Assembly (NCBI GenBank): GCA_045565695.1
Contig: JBJLEZ010000010.1
Span: 1-64,000, forward strand
Reading direction: 5' to 3'
Length of the DNA stretch: 64,000 bases
Origin: GCA-2690565 sp002457235
GTDB taxonomy: Bacteria > Verrucomicrobiota > Verrucomicrobiia > Opitutales > Coraliomargaritaceae
Shown here: one piece after another, positions 54,944 through 63,021 of the stretch
How positions within the stretch are numbered: the first letter of the stretch is position 1
How the letters are laid out: the number at the start of each line of letters is the position of its first letter
Program-made: the position numbers and the translations under genes
The notes under the pieces: model-generated
Database searches by the model: none
What the model was told of the DNA's origin: nothing
Seen by the model: the letters and a program-made list of their open reading frames with translations, nothing else

Positions 54944-55291
54944 GTGAGTTTCGAAGCAATTATTTCAGGAGCAATTCCTTCTTATAAAATAGCCGAGAAT
55001 GAAGCCTATTTAGCGTTTCTTGAAAAGACTCCTTTAGCCATGGGGCATATCGTAGTGATACCCAAAGAGAAGTCAGAGTCTATTTTTGATATGGAAGATA
55101 GGGCTTTGTCTAGTCTCCATATCTTTGCGAAGGAGGTGGCTTTAAAGCTTGAAGCTGCGATTCCTTGTCAGCGTATCGGTATGGCAGTGATCGGCTTGAA
55201 AGTGGCTTATGCCCATATTCATTTGATTCCCTTGCAGACGGTTGAGGATATTAATTTCACTCGAAAGAAATTATCCCCGACTGAGGATTAA
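54944..55291 (+). CDS. HIT-family protein (histidine triad)
   Basis: The 115-residue protein uses a GTG start, because an in-frame stop lies four codons upstream. It has the HIT fold with MGHIVVIPKEKSESIFD and the triad segment YAHIHLIPL. The first histidine of the HxHxH triad is replaced by Tyr, while the middle (nucleophilic) His and the last His are kept. Many bacterial HIT proteins hydrolyse nucleoside phosphoramidates. Its 3' end overlaps the remnant on the other strand. Confidence 0.82.
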   Translation: MSFEAIISGAIPSYKIAENEAYLAFLEKTPLAMGHIVVIPKEKSESIFDMEDRALSSLHIFAKEVALKLEAAIPCQRIGMAVIGLKVAYAHIHLIPLQTVEDINFTRKKLSPTED

Positions 55292-55486
55292 TTGAAAGCG
55301 ATTTGGAAATCTATCGTTAAAGAATAGGCTCGGGCGGAGCACACGATCTTGAGATTCTTTAACGGCTGAATCAGGTAATCCCACAAGTATGTATCTGAGT
55401 TCACCTCGCTCACCACTATTGACTTCGATAGTTATGACTGCGGCTTGAACCCCTATAAGGGCTACTGAATACGTGACAGCTAACAT
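55271..55486 (-). pseudogene. Remnant of a YifB/ComM-type Mg-chelatase-like ATPase
   Basis: The 71-residue frame starts MLAVTYSVALIGVQAAVITIEV and has YILVGLPDSAVKESQDRV, which is the universal N-terminus of YifB/ComM proteins. The similarity continues weakly to ILSRG, followed by a stop; the ATPase core (Walker A, about 430 more residues) is missing. It overlaps the HIT gene on the opposite strand by 21 bases. Confidence 0.75.
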
Positions 55487-55534
55487 AAGAAAATCAGCAA
55501 AAATAAACTAATAGTAAAATAAGAGTTATGGGTA

Positions 55535-56206
55535 ATGGGGATAAGGGATTATTTAGCTATTTTAAATTACGTTATTATTTTTTCTCTTATTGTGTCGATC
55601 TTTTTCCCTAGATTTATTTGTATTGAGTGGTTGAAGATAGCAATTACAGGAGGAATTGGGTGCGGTAAGTCTACCGTGCTAGAATTTTTAAAGGCAAATG
55701 GTTTAGCTTGTTTGTCAACTGATTCAATTGTACGACAGTTATTAAGTGAGGATCTTTCAGTCGTTGAATCTGTCATTGAGCATTTTGGTTCTGAATGTAA
55801 AAATGAAGATGGTACTGTTGATAGAAGCCGAATAGCAAAAATTGTTTTTCAATCACATTCTGAGCTAGAATGGCTCGAATCTCTTTTGCACCCACTAGTG
55901 AAAGAGGCATATGTGGAATTTTTAAAAGATCATGATCAGAGTCCTGCAGTTGTTGAAATTCCTTTATTATTTGAAAAAAGGCTTGAAAAAGACTTCGATT
56001 TAAGTGTTTCTGTTATTTGTTCCGATGCTAATGCGAATAAACGCCTACTACTGAAAGGATATTCGGAAAGAGATATTACATTTCGCCGACAGCATCAGTT
56101 ATCCTGTTCTATCAAAGCAGAACGTTCTGATTTTGTTTTGAGTAATGATGGTTCTCTTAATTTTTTAGAACAACAAATGACTTCACTTTTATCCTACCTT
56201 AAGTAA
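55535..56206 (+). CDS. coaE: Dephospho-CoA kinase
   Basis: The frame of 223 residues from the ATG at 55535 includes a hydrophobic lead of about 32 residues that does not belong to the family. A TTG at 55631 would start at IAITGGIGCGKS and give the usual size of about 191 residues. The protein has Walker A GGIGCGKST, STDSIVRQLL and the LLHPLV and VVEIPLLFE segments of CoaE. It completes CoA synthesis. The longer boundary is reported because no other ATG is available. Confidence 0.85.
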   Translation: MGIRDYLAILNYVIIFSLIVSIFFPRFICIEWLKIAITGGIGCGKSTVLEFLKANGLACLSTDSIVRQLLSEDLSVVESVIEHFGSECKNEDGTVDRSRIAKIVFQSHSELEWLESLLHPLVKEAYVEFLKDHDQSPAVVEIPLLFEKRLEKDFDLSVSVICSDANANKRLLLKGYSERDITFRRQHQLSCSIKAERSDFVLSNDGSLNFLEQQMTSLLSYLK

Positions 56207-56232
56207 CACACAGTTTAGTGTCTAAGTTTTAT

Positions 56233-56271
56233 CGTTCTTCCGCTGTGACCTCCAAAAGGAGACAGAAGACG
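56233..56271 (+). promoter_or_regulatory. Imperfect hairpin in the rho leader
   Basis: CTGT-GAC-CTCC pairs with GGAG-ACAG around AAAA, extended by CGT/CTT pairing with AAG/ACG, 36 bases before the rho ATG. Rho genes are often autoregulated in their leader; that this structure serves that purpose is inference. Confidence 0.3.
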
Positions 56272-56306
56272 ACCCAAATAGTTTTTCATACACAATATTC
56301 TATACT

Positions 56307-58136
56307 ATGAGTAAAGATGATTTAAATCAAAATGAAGAATCGGTTTCGCAAATGAATGCCGATTCTGAGGAAGTAGCACCCAAGAAAAAAGCAGTGCGTA
56401 AAAAAACTGCGGTCAAAAAAGAAGCAGTGGATGCTACAGATACTAATGTAAATGTTGATGGGGGCTCGAATGGCCGATTTGAATTTTCCCCAGATGATGA
56501 ATCGGATCGATCTCATGAAGCTAATCAAGAAGGATCAACAGAAATGAAGTCTGCGGAAGCTTCAGGAGAAAAAGAGACCAACGCCAATGAAAATAGGTCA
56601 TTCAAAAAAAAGCATAATGAGGGTGGCAATAATCGCTCGAAAAATGCGAATCGGAATCATGATAGAGGTGGAAAAAATAACCGATCTAAGCGCTCGCAAA
56701 ACAATAATAAACGAGGTGGAAATCGTTCGAATGCACGCTGGCAGAAGAAAGGACGAGGAAACAGCAATGAACTCGATCTTATTGAATTTGATGCTTACCT
56801 AGGGAATGAGTCTTTGAAGACTTCTGAGTCCATCAAAGCATTACATACGGCTTTAGAAAGTTCCGATGAAGTATTTGATTATGATCATCTCTACAGCTTG
56901 GATTTGAATGAGCTTCGTGCCGAGTTAGGATCAGCCTCTATTGATACAGAAGGGCTCAATAATCGACAAAGTATGATTCAGGCATTATTGAATAAAGCGT
57001 TTGAAGCTAAACAAAAGGTAGTGACTACAGGAGTCTTAGATATTCCAGAGGATGGGCTAGGCGGTTTCTTGGTTTATGAAATTGATAGTTATCGAATTAA
57101 ACTTTTGAACGCTTATGTACCACAGGCCTTTATTGAGCACTTTGGATTGCAGAAGGGACATATTATCAAGGCAGAATTACACCAAAAATTAGAGGGTGCT
57201 AATTGTTGCTTTGCGGTGAATATCGAAACGGTAATGGACGAAGCACCCGAAAAAGTTGCAGAGTGGGAAACCTTTACGGATCGAATTCCTTATTATCCGC
57301 TAGATCGCATTATTTTGGAGTCAGATATTGTACCAGATAAAGAAAATTTGCCGATGCGAGTTGTGGATTGCTTAACGCCGATTGGGTTTGGTCAGAGAGG
57401 CTTAATCGTAGCGCCACCGAGAACTGGTAAGACCGTACTGATGCAGGGCATTGCGAATTCTTTACAAATTAATTACCCAGAAGCTCATTTGATTATTTTA
57501 TTGATCGACGAGCGTCCGGAAGAAGTGACAGATTTTAAACGGAAGGTGAAGGGTGAAGTAATTAGCTCAACCTTTGATGAATCAGCAGATAGTCATGTGC
57601 ATGCTGCCGAAGTAGTGATTGAGAAGGCTCGTCGTATGGTTGAGGTTGGAAAGGATGTGATCATTCTTTTGGATTCTATCACACGTTTGGCTCGTGCCTA
57701 CAATACGGCAATGCCGAGTTCAGGTAAGATTCTTTCTGGTGGTGTTGAAGCAAATGCTTTACAGTTACCTAAGCGTTTCTTTGGTTCTGCTAGAAATATC
57801 GAAGATGGTGGAAGTTTAACTATTATAGCAACTGCTCTAGTGGAAACGGGTAGTAAGATGGATGAAGTGATTTTTGAGGAATTTAAGGGAACTGGTAACA
57901 TGGAACTTCACCTAGATCGTGCCTTATCGGATAAGCGAATTTTCCCTGCTTTGAGTATGGATAAGAGTGGTACTCGTAAAGAGGAACTTTTATACCACCC
58001 TGATGAGATTCAAAAAATTTATTCCTTACGCCGTGCAATGAAAGGAATTCCATCTGAGGATGCGATGGAAATGTTAATTCAGAGAATCAAAAAGACTTCT
58101 ACAAATGTAGAATTTTTGATGAGTGTTGCTCGATAA
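56307..58136 (+). CDS. rho: Transcription termination factor Rho with disordered N-terminal region
   Basis: The 609-residue protein is about 190 residues longer than E. coli Rho. Residues 1-150 are disordered and charged, with many Asn, Arg, Lys and Gly (RGGKNNRSKRSQNNNKRGG). They are followed by the Rho N-terminal and RNA-binding domains (about 155-320). The ATPase core has Walker A APPRTGKT (about 368-375), DERPEEVTDF and DSITRLARAYN. It is an RNA helicase that ends transcription. Asn-rich N-terminal inserts are known in Bacteroidetes and relatives, where they can support phase separation. Confidence 0.96.
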   Translation: MSKDDLNQNEESVSQMNADSEEVAPKKKAVRKKTAVKKEAVDATDTNVNVDGGSNGRFEFSPDDESDRSHEANQEGSTEMKSAEASGEKETNANENRSFKKKHNEGGNNRSKNANRNHDRGGKNNRSKRSQNNNKRGGNRSNARWQKKGRGNSNELDLIEFDAYLGNESLKTSESIKALHTALESSDEVFDYDHLYSLDLNELRAELGSASIDTEGLNNRQSMIQALLNKAFEAKQKVVTTGVLDIPEDGLGGFLVYEIDSYRIKLLNAYVPQAFIEHFGLQKGHIIKAELHQKLEGANCCFAVNIETVMDEAPEKVAEWETFTDRIPYYPLDRIILESDIVPDKENLPMRVVDCLTPIGFGQRGLIVAPPRTGKTVLMQGIANSLQINYPEAHLIILLIDERPEEVTDFKRKVKGEVISSTFDESADSHVHAAEVVIEKARRMVEVGKDVIILLDSITRLARAYNTAMPSSGKILSGGVEANALQLPKRFFGSARNIEDGGSLTIIATALVETGSKMDEVIFEEFKGTGNMELHLDRALSDKRIFPALSMDKSGTRKEELLYHPDEIQKIYSLRRAMKGIPSEDAMEMLIQRIKKTSTNVEFLMSVAR

Positions 58137-58248
58137 GGAAAAAGTTTAGGGTAATTTTGGAAAAAATTACATAAAATTACACATTTACTTGATTAAATAG
58201 GCAATTTTGTATTTTGCTGTTACCTTAACATTTCTAAAACCCCTTTAA

Positions 58249-59955
58249 ATGACATCGGACGACGGATTTATAATTGATCTCCTCATAAAAAAAAATGCAG
58301 CCACTGACATTGCGGTTCAATCTGCTCGAGAGGCTATTGAGGAAGAGGGTAATGTTGTTACAGATACTACATTACTTGAACGTCTTACAGATGATTTAAA
58401 TCTTCCTACTGAGCAAGTTTTGCTCATGCTTTCGGAAGAATTCAATATGGAAATGGGCCATGTTAATGAAGTACTTTTGGCTGACGAAATTAAGGAATTT
58501 TTTCCCTATACGATAGTTCAAAAATATAAGATTTTTCCTATCGCAATTAACGATGCTGAAGCGGAGATCGCGATTTCCGATCCATTTAATTTAGATACGA
58601 TTGATAACATCAGTTATATGTTGAATCGCCCGCTGATTGTGCGTTTGTGTTCTTTAAGCGATATCGAGAGTGCGATTAATACGAATTATGACGAAAGTTT
58701 AGACTCTATCAATGCAGCATTTGCTTCTGCAACTGAGGCACTTTCTGGAGATGGGGCTCAGTCTGTGGTACTTGGAGAAGGTGAAGACAGTCCGATTGTT
58801 CGTTATGTTCAAACGGTGATTACTGAAGCACTTAATCGCAGAGCTTCAGATATTCATATGGAGCCGTTAGAAACTCGTTTTCGCATTCGCTTTCGGATAG
58901 ATGGTGTTTTACATGAAATTGAGAATCCGCCGAAGCGTTTACAGCCTACCTTGCTTTCGAGAATTAAATTGATGGCGAATGTGAGTATTGCGGAAAAGCG
59001 TATCCCTCAAGATGGTCGTATTGGTCTTGATGTAGGGAACAAATCAATTGATTTGCGTGTATCAGTTTTGCCGACTGCCCATGGTGAGAGTATTGTTATG
59101 CGTATTTTAGATAAGGAAGCTTTGAATCTCGGGCTCCCTCAGTTAGGCTTTTTTAGTGATGATCAAGCGAATTTTGAACGTGTGATTTCAATGCCCGATG
59201 GCGTATTTTTGGTGACTGGACCAACGGGATCAGGTAAATCAACCACTTTATATTCAGCCCTTAACTACATCAATCATCCAGATCGCAAAATTATTACAGT
59301 TGAAGATCCTGTTGAATATGAAATGAGTGGGATCAATCAAGTGGGCGTGAAGCGTGACGTTGGCATGACTTTTTCGGCGGCTTTACGTTCGATGCTTCGA
59401 CAGGCACCGAATATTATTATGGTGGGTGAGATTCGAGATAAAGAGACTGCAGAAATTGCGATTAATGCTTCGCTTACAGGGCACATGGTATTCAGTACTT
59501 TGCACACCAATGATGCACCGAGTGCCGTGAGTCGTTTAGTTGATATTGGGATAAAGCCTTTCTTGGTGTCTGCATCGATTCGCTCAGTCTTGGCTCAAAG
59601 ACTTGTTCGTAGGATATGTCCAAAATGTAAAGAGAGTACAGTTCCTGAAGGGCGTTTATTGAATTCTTTAGGCATACGTCCAGATCAAATATCAAATGCT
59701 ACTTTCATGACTGGTACGGGTTGTGAACATTGTAACAACACGGGATTTCGAGGGCGAGTAGGGGTTTTTGAAATGTTTAATATCAATGAAGAGATTGAAC
59801 AGATGATTTACGAAGAAGTGAGTCTAGTAGCCCTAAGGGAGCGTTCTCGTGAGATGGGTATGCGAACCATGCGTGAAGATGGTATTCGTAAAGTTTTGGC
59901 GGGTGTAACGACTCCAGATGAAGTCCTGAAAACCACAGTGAACAATTCAATTTAA
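58249..59955 (+). CDS. PilB/GspE-type ATPase 1
   Basis: The 568-residue protein has an MshEN-like N-terminal domain (about 15-150), a linker, and the secretion ATPase core with SDIHMEPLETRFRIRFRIDG, Walker A GPTGSGKST (about 326-334), VGEIRDKETAEIA and TLHTNDAPSAVSRL. A zinc-binding four-cysteine motif (CPKC...CEHC) is near residue 460-500. It drives assembly of type IV pili or a type II secretion pseudopilus. It is followed in the same direction by a paralogue after 28 bases. Confidence 0.94.
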   Translation: MTSDDGFIIDLLIKKNAATDIAVQSAREAIEEEGNVVTDTTLLERLTDDLNLPTEQVLLMLSEEFNMEMGHVNEVLLADEIKEFFPYTIVQKYKIFPIAINDAEAEIAISDPFNLDTIDNISYMLNRPLIVRLCSLSDIESAINTNYDESLDSINAAFASATEALSGDGAQSVVLGEGEDSPIVRYVQTVITEALNRRASDIHMEPLETRFRIRFRIDGVLHEIENPPKRLQPTLLSRIKLMANVSIAEKRIPQDGRIGLDVGNKSIDLRVSVLPTAHGESIVMRILDKEALNLGLPQLGFFSDDQANFERVISMPDGVFLVTGPTGSGKSTTLYSALNYINHPDRKIITVEDPVEYEMSGINQVGVKRDVGMTFSAALRSMLRQAPNIIMVGEIRDKETAEIAINASLTGHMVFSTLHTNDAPSAVSRLVDIGIKPFLVSASIRSVLAQRLVRRICPKCKESTVPEGRLLNSLGIRPDQISNATFMTGTGCEHCNNTGFRGRVGVFEMFNINEEIEQMIYEEVSLVALRERSREMGMRTMREDGIRKVLAGVTTPDEVLKTTVNNSI

Positions 59956-59983
59956 AGAGAATTTTAATTTAACCTAATAAGCG

Positions 59984-61672
59984 ATGTTTGAAGATCATAA
60001 CGATTCCATATACGAGATTTTAAAATCGGCTCCAAATATTGACTCGGCTTTATTAATGGAGCTGAGAGAGAACTTTATTCAAACAGGTAAATCCCTTGCG
60101 GATTCTTCAATAGATGGAGATTTATTGAAACGTGAAGAATTGTTGAAAATGTCTGCAGACTATTTGGACTGCGAATATGATAATGATTTACCAGAGTTTG
60201 TTCCTACGGAATTGGCAGAAATATTAACTCCATCGGTTGCCTTGATGTATGGGGTTATTCCAGATAAGGTAACAGAAAATAGTGTAACATTCTTTGCGGT
60301 CGATCCTTTCAATGGTCACATCATTAGCGACCTTACCTTTAAGCTTAATAAAGATGTTATTTTAAAGGTTGCTGATCCAGACAAGGTTGAAAAATTACTT
60401 AATACCACTTACGAGGATGAAAATGCCTCGGTAGGGGAATTGCTGGGTGAAATTGGAAGTGGTTTCGATGTTAAAGAAGAGGGGATATCAGATAACGAAT
60501 TATCTGATTTGGCGAATCAAACGCCGATCATTCGTTTTGTAAATTTAGTGCTTAAACAAGCGATTAAGGATAAGGCATCAGACGTTCATTTTGAGCCTTA
60601 CGAAGATATGTTCCGCATCCGTTATCGGATTGATGGGGCTTTATATGAAATGGCTCCTCCGCCAAAAAATTTAGCGGTTCCTGTGATTTCCCGTATTAAA
60701 GTTTTATCCAATATGAATATTTCTGAGAATCGAATTCCTCAGGATGGACGTATTAAAATGACGATTGCAGGTCGTCCCGTAGATCTTCGTGTGTCGACTT
60801 TGCCAACGGCTTATGGTGAGAGTGTTGTGCTTCGTATTTTAGACAAATCCGTTGTGAATTTGGATTTAGAGGCTTTGAGTTTGCCAACAGATATCATGAA
60901 TTCGATTCGTGATTTGGTGGTGAGACCGAATGGTATTTTTGTTGTCACAGGACCAACGGGATCCGGTAAAACAACCACCTTGTATAGTGCTTTAAGGGAA
61001 GTGAATCAGGTAGATACAAAAATTTTAACTGCTGAAGATCCTGTCGAGTATGAGGTTGATGGGATTATGCAGGTTGCGGTGAATCACCAAGTGGGCTTGG
61101 ACTTTTCTAAGGCACTTCGTTCTTTCCTTCGTCAAGATCCTGATAAAATTATGATTGGGGAAATACGGGACCTTGAAACAGCACAAATTGCAGTGCAAGC
61201 CTCTCTAACGGGTCACGTTGTATTGAGTACTCTGCACACTAATGATGCACCAGGGGCTGTAACTCGATTGATCGATATGGGTCTAGAGCCATTTTTAATA
61301 TCTGCATCTCTTGAAGCTGTATTAGCTCAACGTTTGGTTCGCCGTATTTGCCGTAAGTGCAGACGTTCGTATGAGCCAAGCCAAGATATAATGGATGTTT
61401 TAGATGTAGATCCTCTAGAAATTGCTGATAAGAATTTCTATTTTGGAGAAGGTTGTGAAGAATGCAGTCAAACTGGTTACAAAGGACGAATTGGTTTATT
61501 TGAAATGATTATGGTCTCTGATTCTATTCGTGATCTGATTAATAATCGTGCTCCAACTTTACAAATTCGTCAAAAGGCTCTTGAGCAAGGTATGCGTGGT
61601 TTGAGAGATGATGGGCTTCGTTCTACTTTTGACGGAAATACCACAATTGAAGAAGTATTAAAGTACACCTAA
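59984..61672 (+). CDS. PilB/GspE-type ATPase 2
   Basis: The 562-residue protein has the same architecture as its upstream neighbour: MshEN-like N-terminus, SDVHFEPYEDMFRIRYRIDG, Walker A GPTGSGKTT, IGEIRDLETAQIA, TLHTNDAPGAVTRL and the CRKC...CEEC zinc site. The two are clearly homologous but well diverged. Two PilB-like ATPases in a row are unusual; one may serve a type IV pilus and the other a type II secretion or second pilus system. Confidence 0.94.
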   Translation: MFEDHNDSIYEILKSAPNIDSALLMELRENFIQTGKSLADSSIDGDLLKREELLKMSADYLDCEYDNDLPEFVPTELAEILTPSVALMYGVIPDKVTENSVTFFAVDPFNGHIISDLTFKLNKDVILKVADPDKVEKLLNTTYEDENASVGELLGEIGSGFDVKEEGISDNELSDLANQTPIIRFVNLVLKQAIKDKASDVHFEPYEDMFRIRYRIDGALYEMAPPPKNLAVPVISRIKVLSNMNISENRIPQDGRIKMTIAGRPVDLRVSTLPTAYGESVVLRILDKSVVNLDLEALSLPTDIMNSIRDLVVRPNGIFVVTGPTGSGKTTTLYSALREVNQVDTKILTAEDPVEYEVDGIMQVAVNHQVGLDFSKALRSFLRQDPDKIMIGEIRDLETAQIAVQASLTGHVVLSTLHTNDAPGAVTRLIDMGLEPFLISASLEAVLAQRLVRRICRKCRRSYEPSQDIMDVLDVDPLEIADKNFYFGEGCEECSQTGYKGRIGLFEMIMVSDSIRDLINNRAPTLQIRQKALEQGMRGLRDDGLRSTFDGNTTIEEVLKYT

Positions 61673-61679
61673 TTGTCTT

Positions 61680-62933
61680 ATGCCAAAATTTAAATATAAA
61701 ATAATCAAGAAAAGTGGAGCGAATAAATCAGGAACGATTGAAGCAAGTTCCACTGCTGAAGCAAAATCAAAACTGAGTGCTGGAGGCGATATGGTTATGA
61801 GTCTATCTGAGGTCGCAGGTAGTGGCGGTAAAAAGGTAGCAAGAAAATCAGCGAAAAAGGGTGGATCAGTTGGTCTATCTTTAGGTAAGATCATTAAGGA
61901 AGAAGAACTGACTGTCTTCACTCGCCAGTTAGCCACTTTATTAGAGGCGGGTTTGCCTTTACTTAAGTCAATTGACGTGATGATTCGTCAAGAGCCGAAC
62001 AAACGCTTTAAAGTTGTTTTAGAAAAGATTGGGGAAACCATTCGTTCAGGAAGTCCGTTTTCTGATGGATTAGCACAGCACCCAAAGGTCTTTGATCGCC
62101 TTTATGTCAACATGGTGAAAGCTGGAGAAGCCGGTGGTGTTTTAGAATTGGTGCTATCTCGTCTAGCTGGTTTTAAAGAAAAAGCGATGAAGACGAAGAA
62201 AAAGGTACAATCTGCTATGGTGTATCCCTTTGTTGTGATTGGTGTGGCTGTATCGATTGTAGTTATGCTGATGGTGGTTGTCGTGCCGAAGTTCCAAGGG
62301 ATTTTTGATGATATGCTTGGAGGTGCTGCCTTACCGTGGCCGACTCAATTAGTCATCAATATTAGTGATTTTTTACAAGAGCAAATTCTAGCTTCCATTT
62401 TAATCGTAGTCTCTACTTTTGTTCTCTTTAAACTATTTCTAAAATCTCCTTTTGGGTCTCGCCTATATAATGGCTTAGCCATTAATTTACCCAAGATCGG
62501 TGATCTTGTACGTAAAGTGAATATTGGTCGTATTACCCGTACTTTCGGTACTTTGCTATCCAGTGGTGTGCCAATTTTGCAGGCACTGAATATCACCAAA
62601 GATATTACGGATAATTATTACTACTCAAAAGCTTTAGAAAGAGTTCATGACAAAGTTCGTGATGGAGAGTCATTATCAGCGCCTATGGAGCTTGAATCAG
62701 TTTTTCCCAATATGGTGACTAGTATGGTGGATGTTGGTGAAGAAACTGGAGAGTTGGATAAAATGCTTAATCGAATAGCTGACAATTATGATGAGGATGT
62801 AGATAATGCTGTGGCCGGGATCACTTCAATTATTGAACCTATTATGATTGTCTTTCTTGCTCTTGCAGTTGGCTTTATTGTTATCGCTTTATTCTTGCCG
62901 ATAGTTGAGATTATCAAGCAGTTAACTGGCTGA
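61680..62933 (+). CDS. PilC/GspF-type inner-membrane platform protein
   Basis: The 417-residue protein has a short N-terminal domain (PKFKYKIIKKSGANKSGTIEA) and two repeated T2SSF domains (about 80-205 and 280-405) with TRQLATLLEAGLPLLKSIDV and TFGTLLSSGVPILQALNI. Three membrane helices lie near 178-198, 228-248 and 385-405. It starts seven bases after the second ATPase and should act as its membrane platform. No pilin or secretin is in the window. Confidence 0.95.
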   Translation: MPKFKYKIIKKSGANKSGTIEASSTAEAKSKLSAGGDMVMSLSEVAGSGGKKVARKSAKKGGSVGLSLGKIIKEEELTVFTRQLATLLEAGLPLLKSIDVMIRQEPNKRFKVVLEKIGETIRSGSPFSDGLAQHPKVFDRLYVNMVKAGEAGGVLELVLSRLAGFKEKAMKTKKKVQSAMVYPFVVIGVAVSIVVMLMVVVVPKFQGIFDDMLGGAALPWPTQLVINISDFLQEQILASILIVVSTFVLFKLFLKSPFGSRLYNGLAINLPKIGDLVRKVNIGRITRTFGTLLSSGVPILQALNITKDITDNYYYSKALERVHDKVRDGESLSAPMELESVFPNMVTSMVDVGEETGELDKMLNRIADNYDEDVDNAVAGITSIIEPIMIVFLALAVGFIVIALFLPIVEIIKQLTG

Positions 62934-63021
62934 TGCTATAGAATGCGATCCCTTCGATCATCTTCTATTTTTTTAGATTATTGTATAGCCAAGGGGACGC
63001 TTTTTAATAGTTTTTTCTGAT

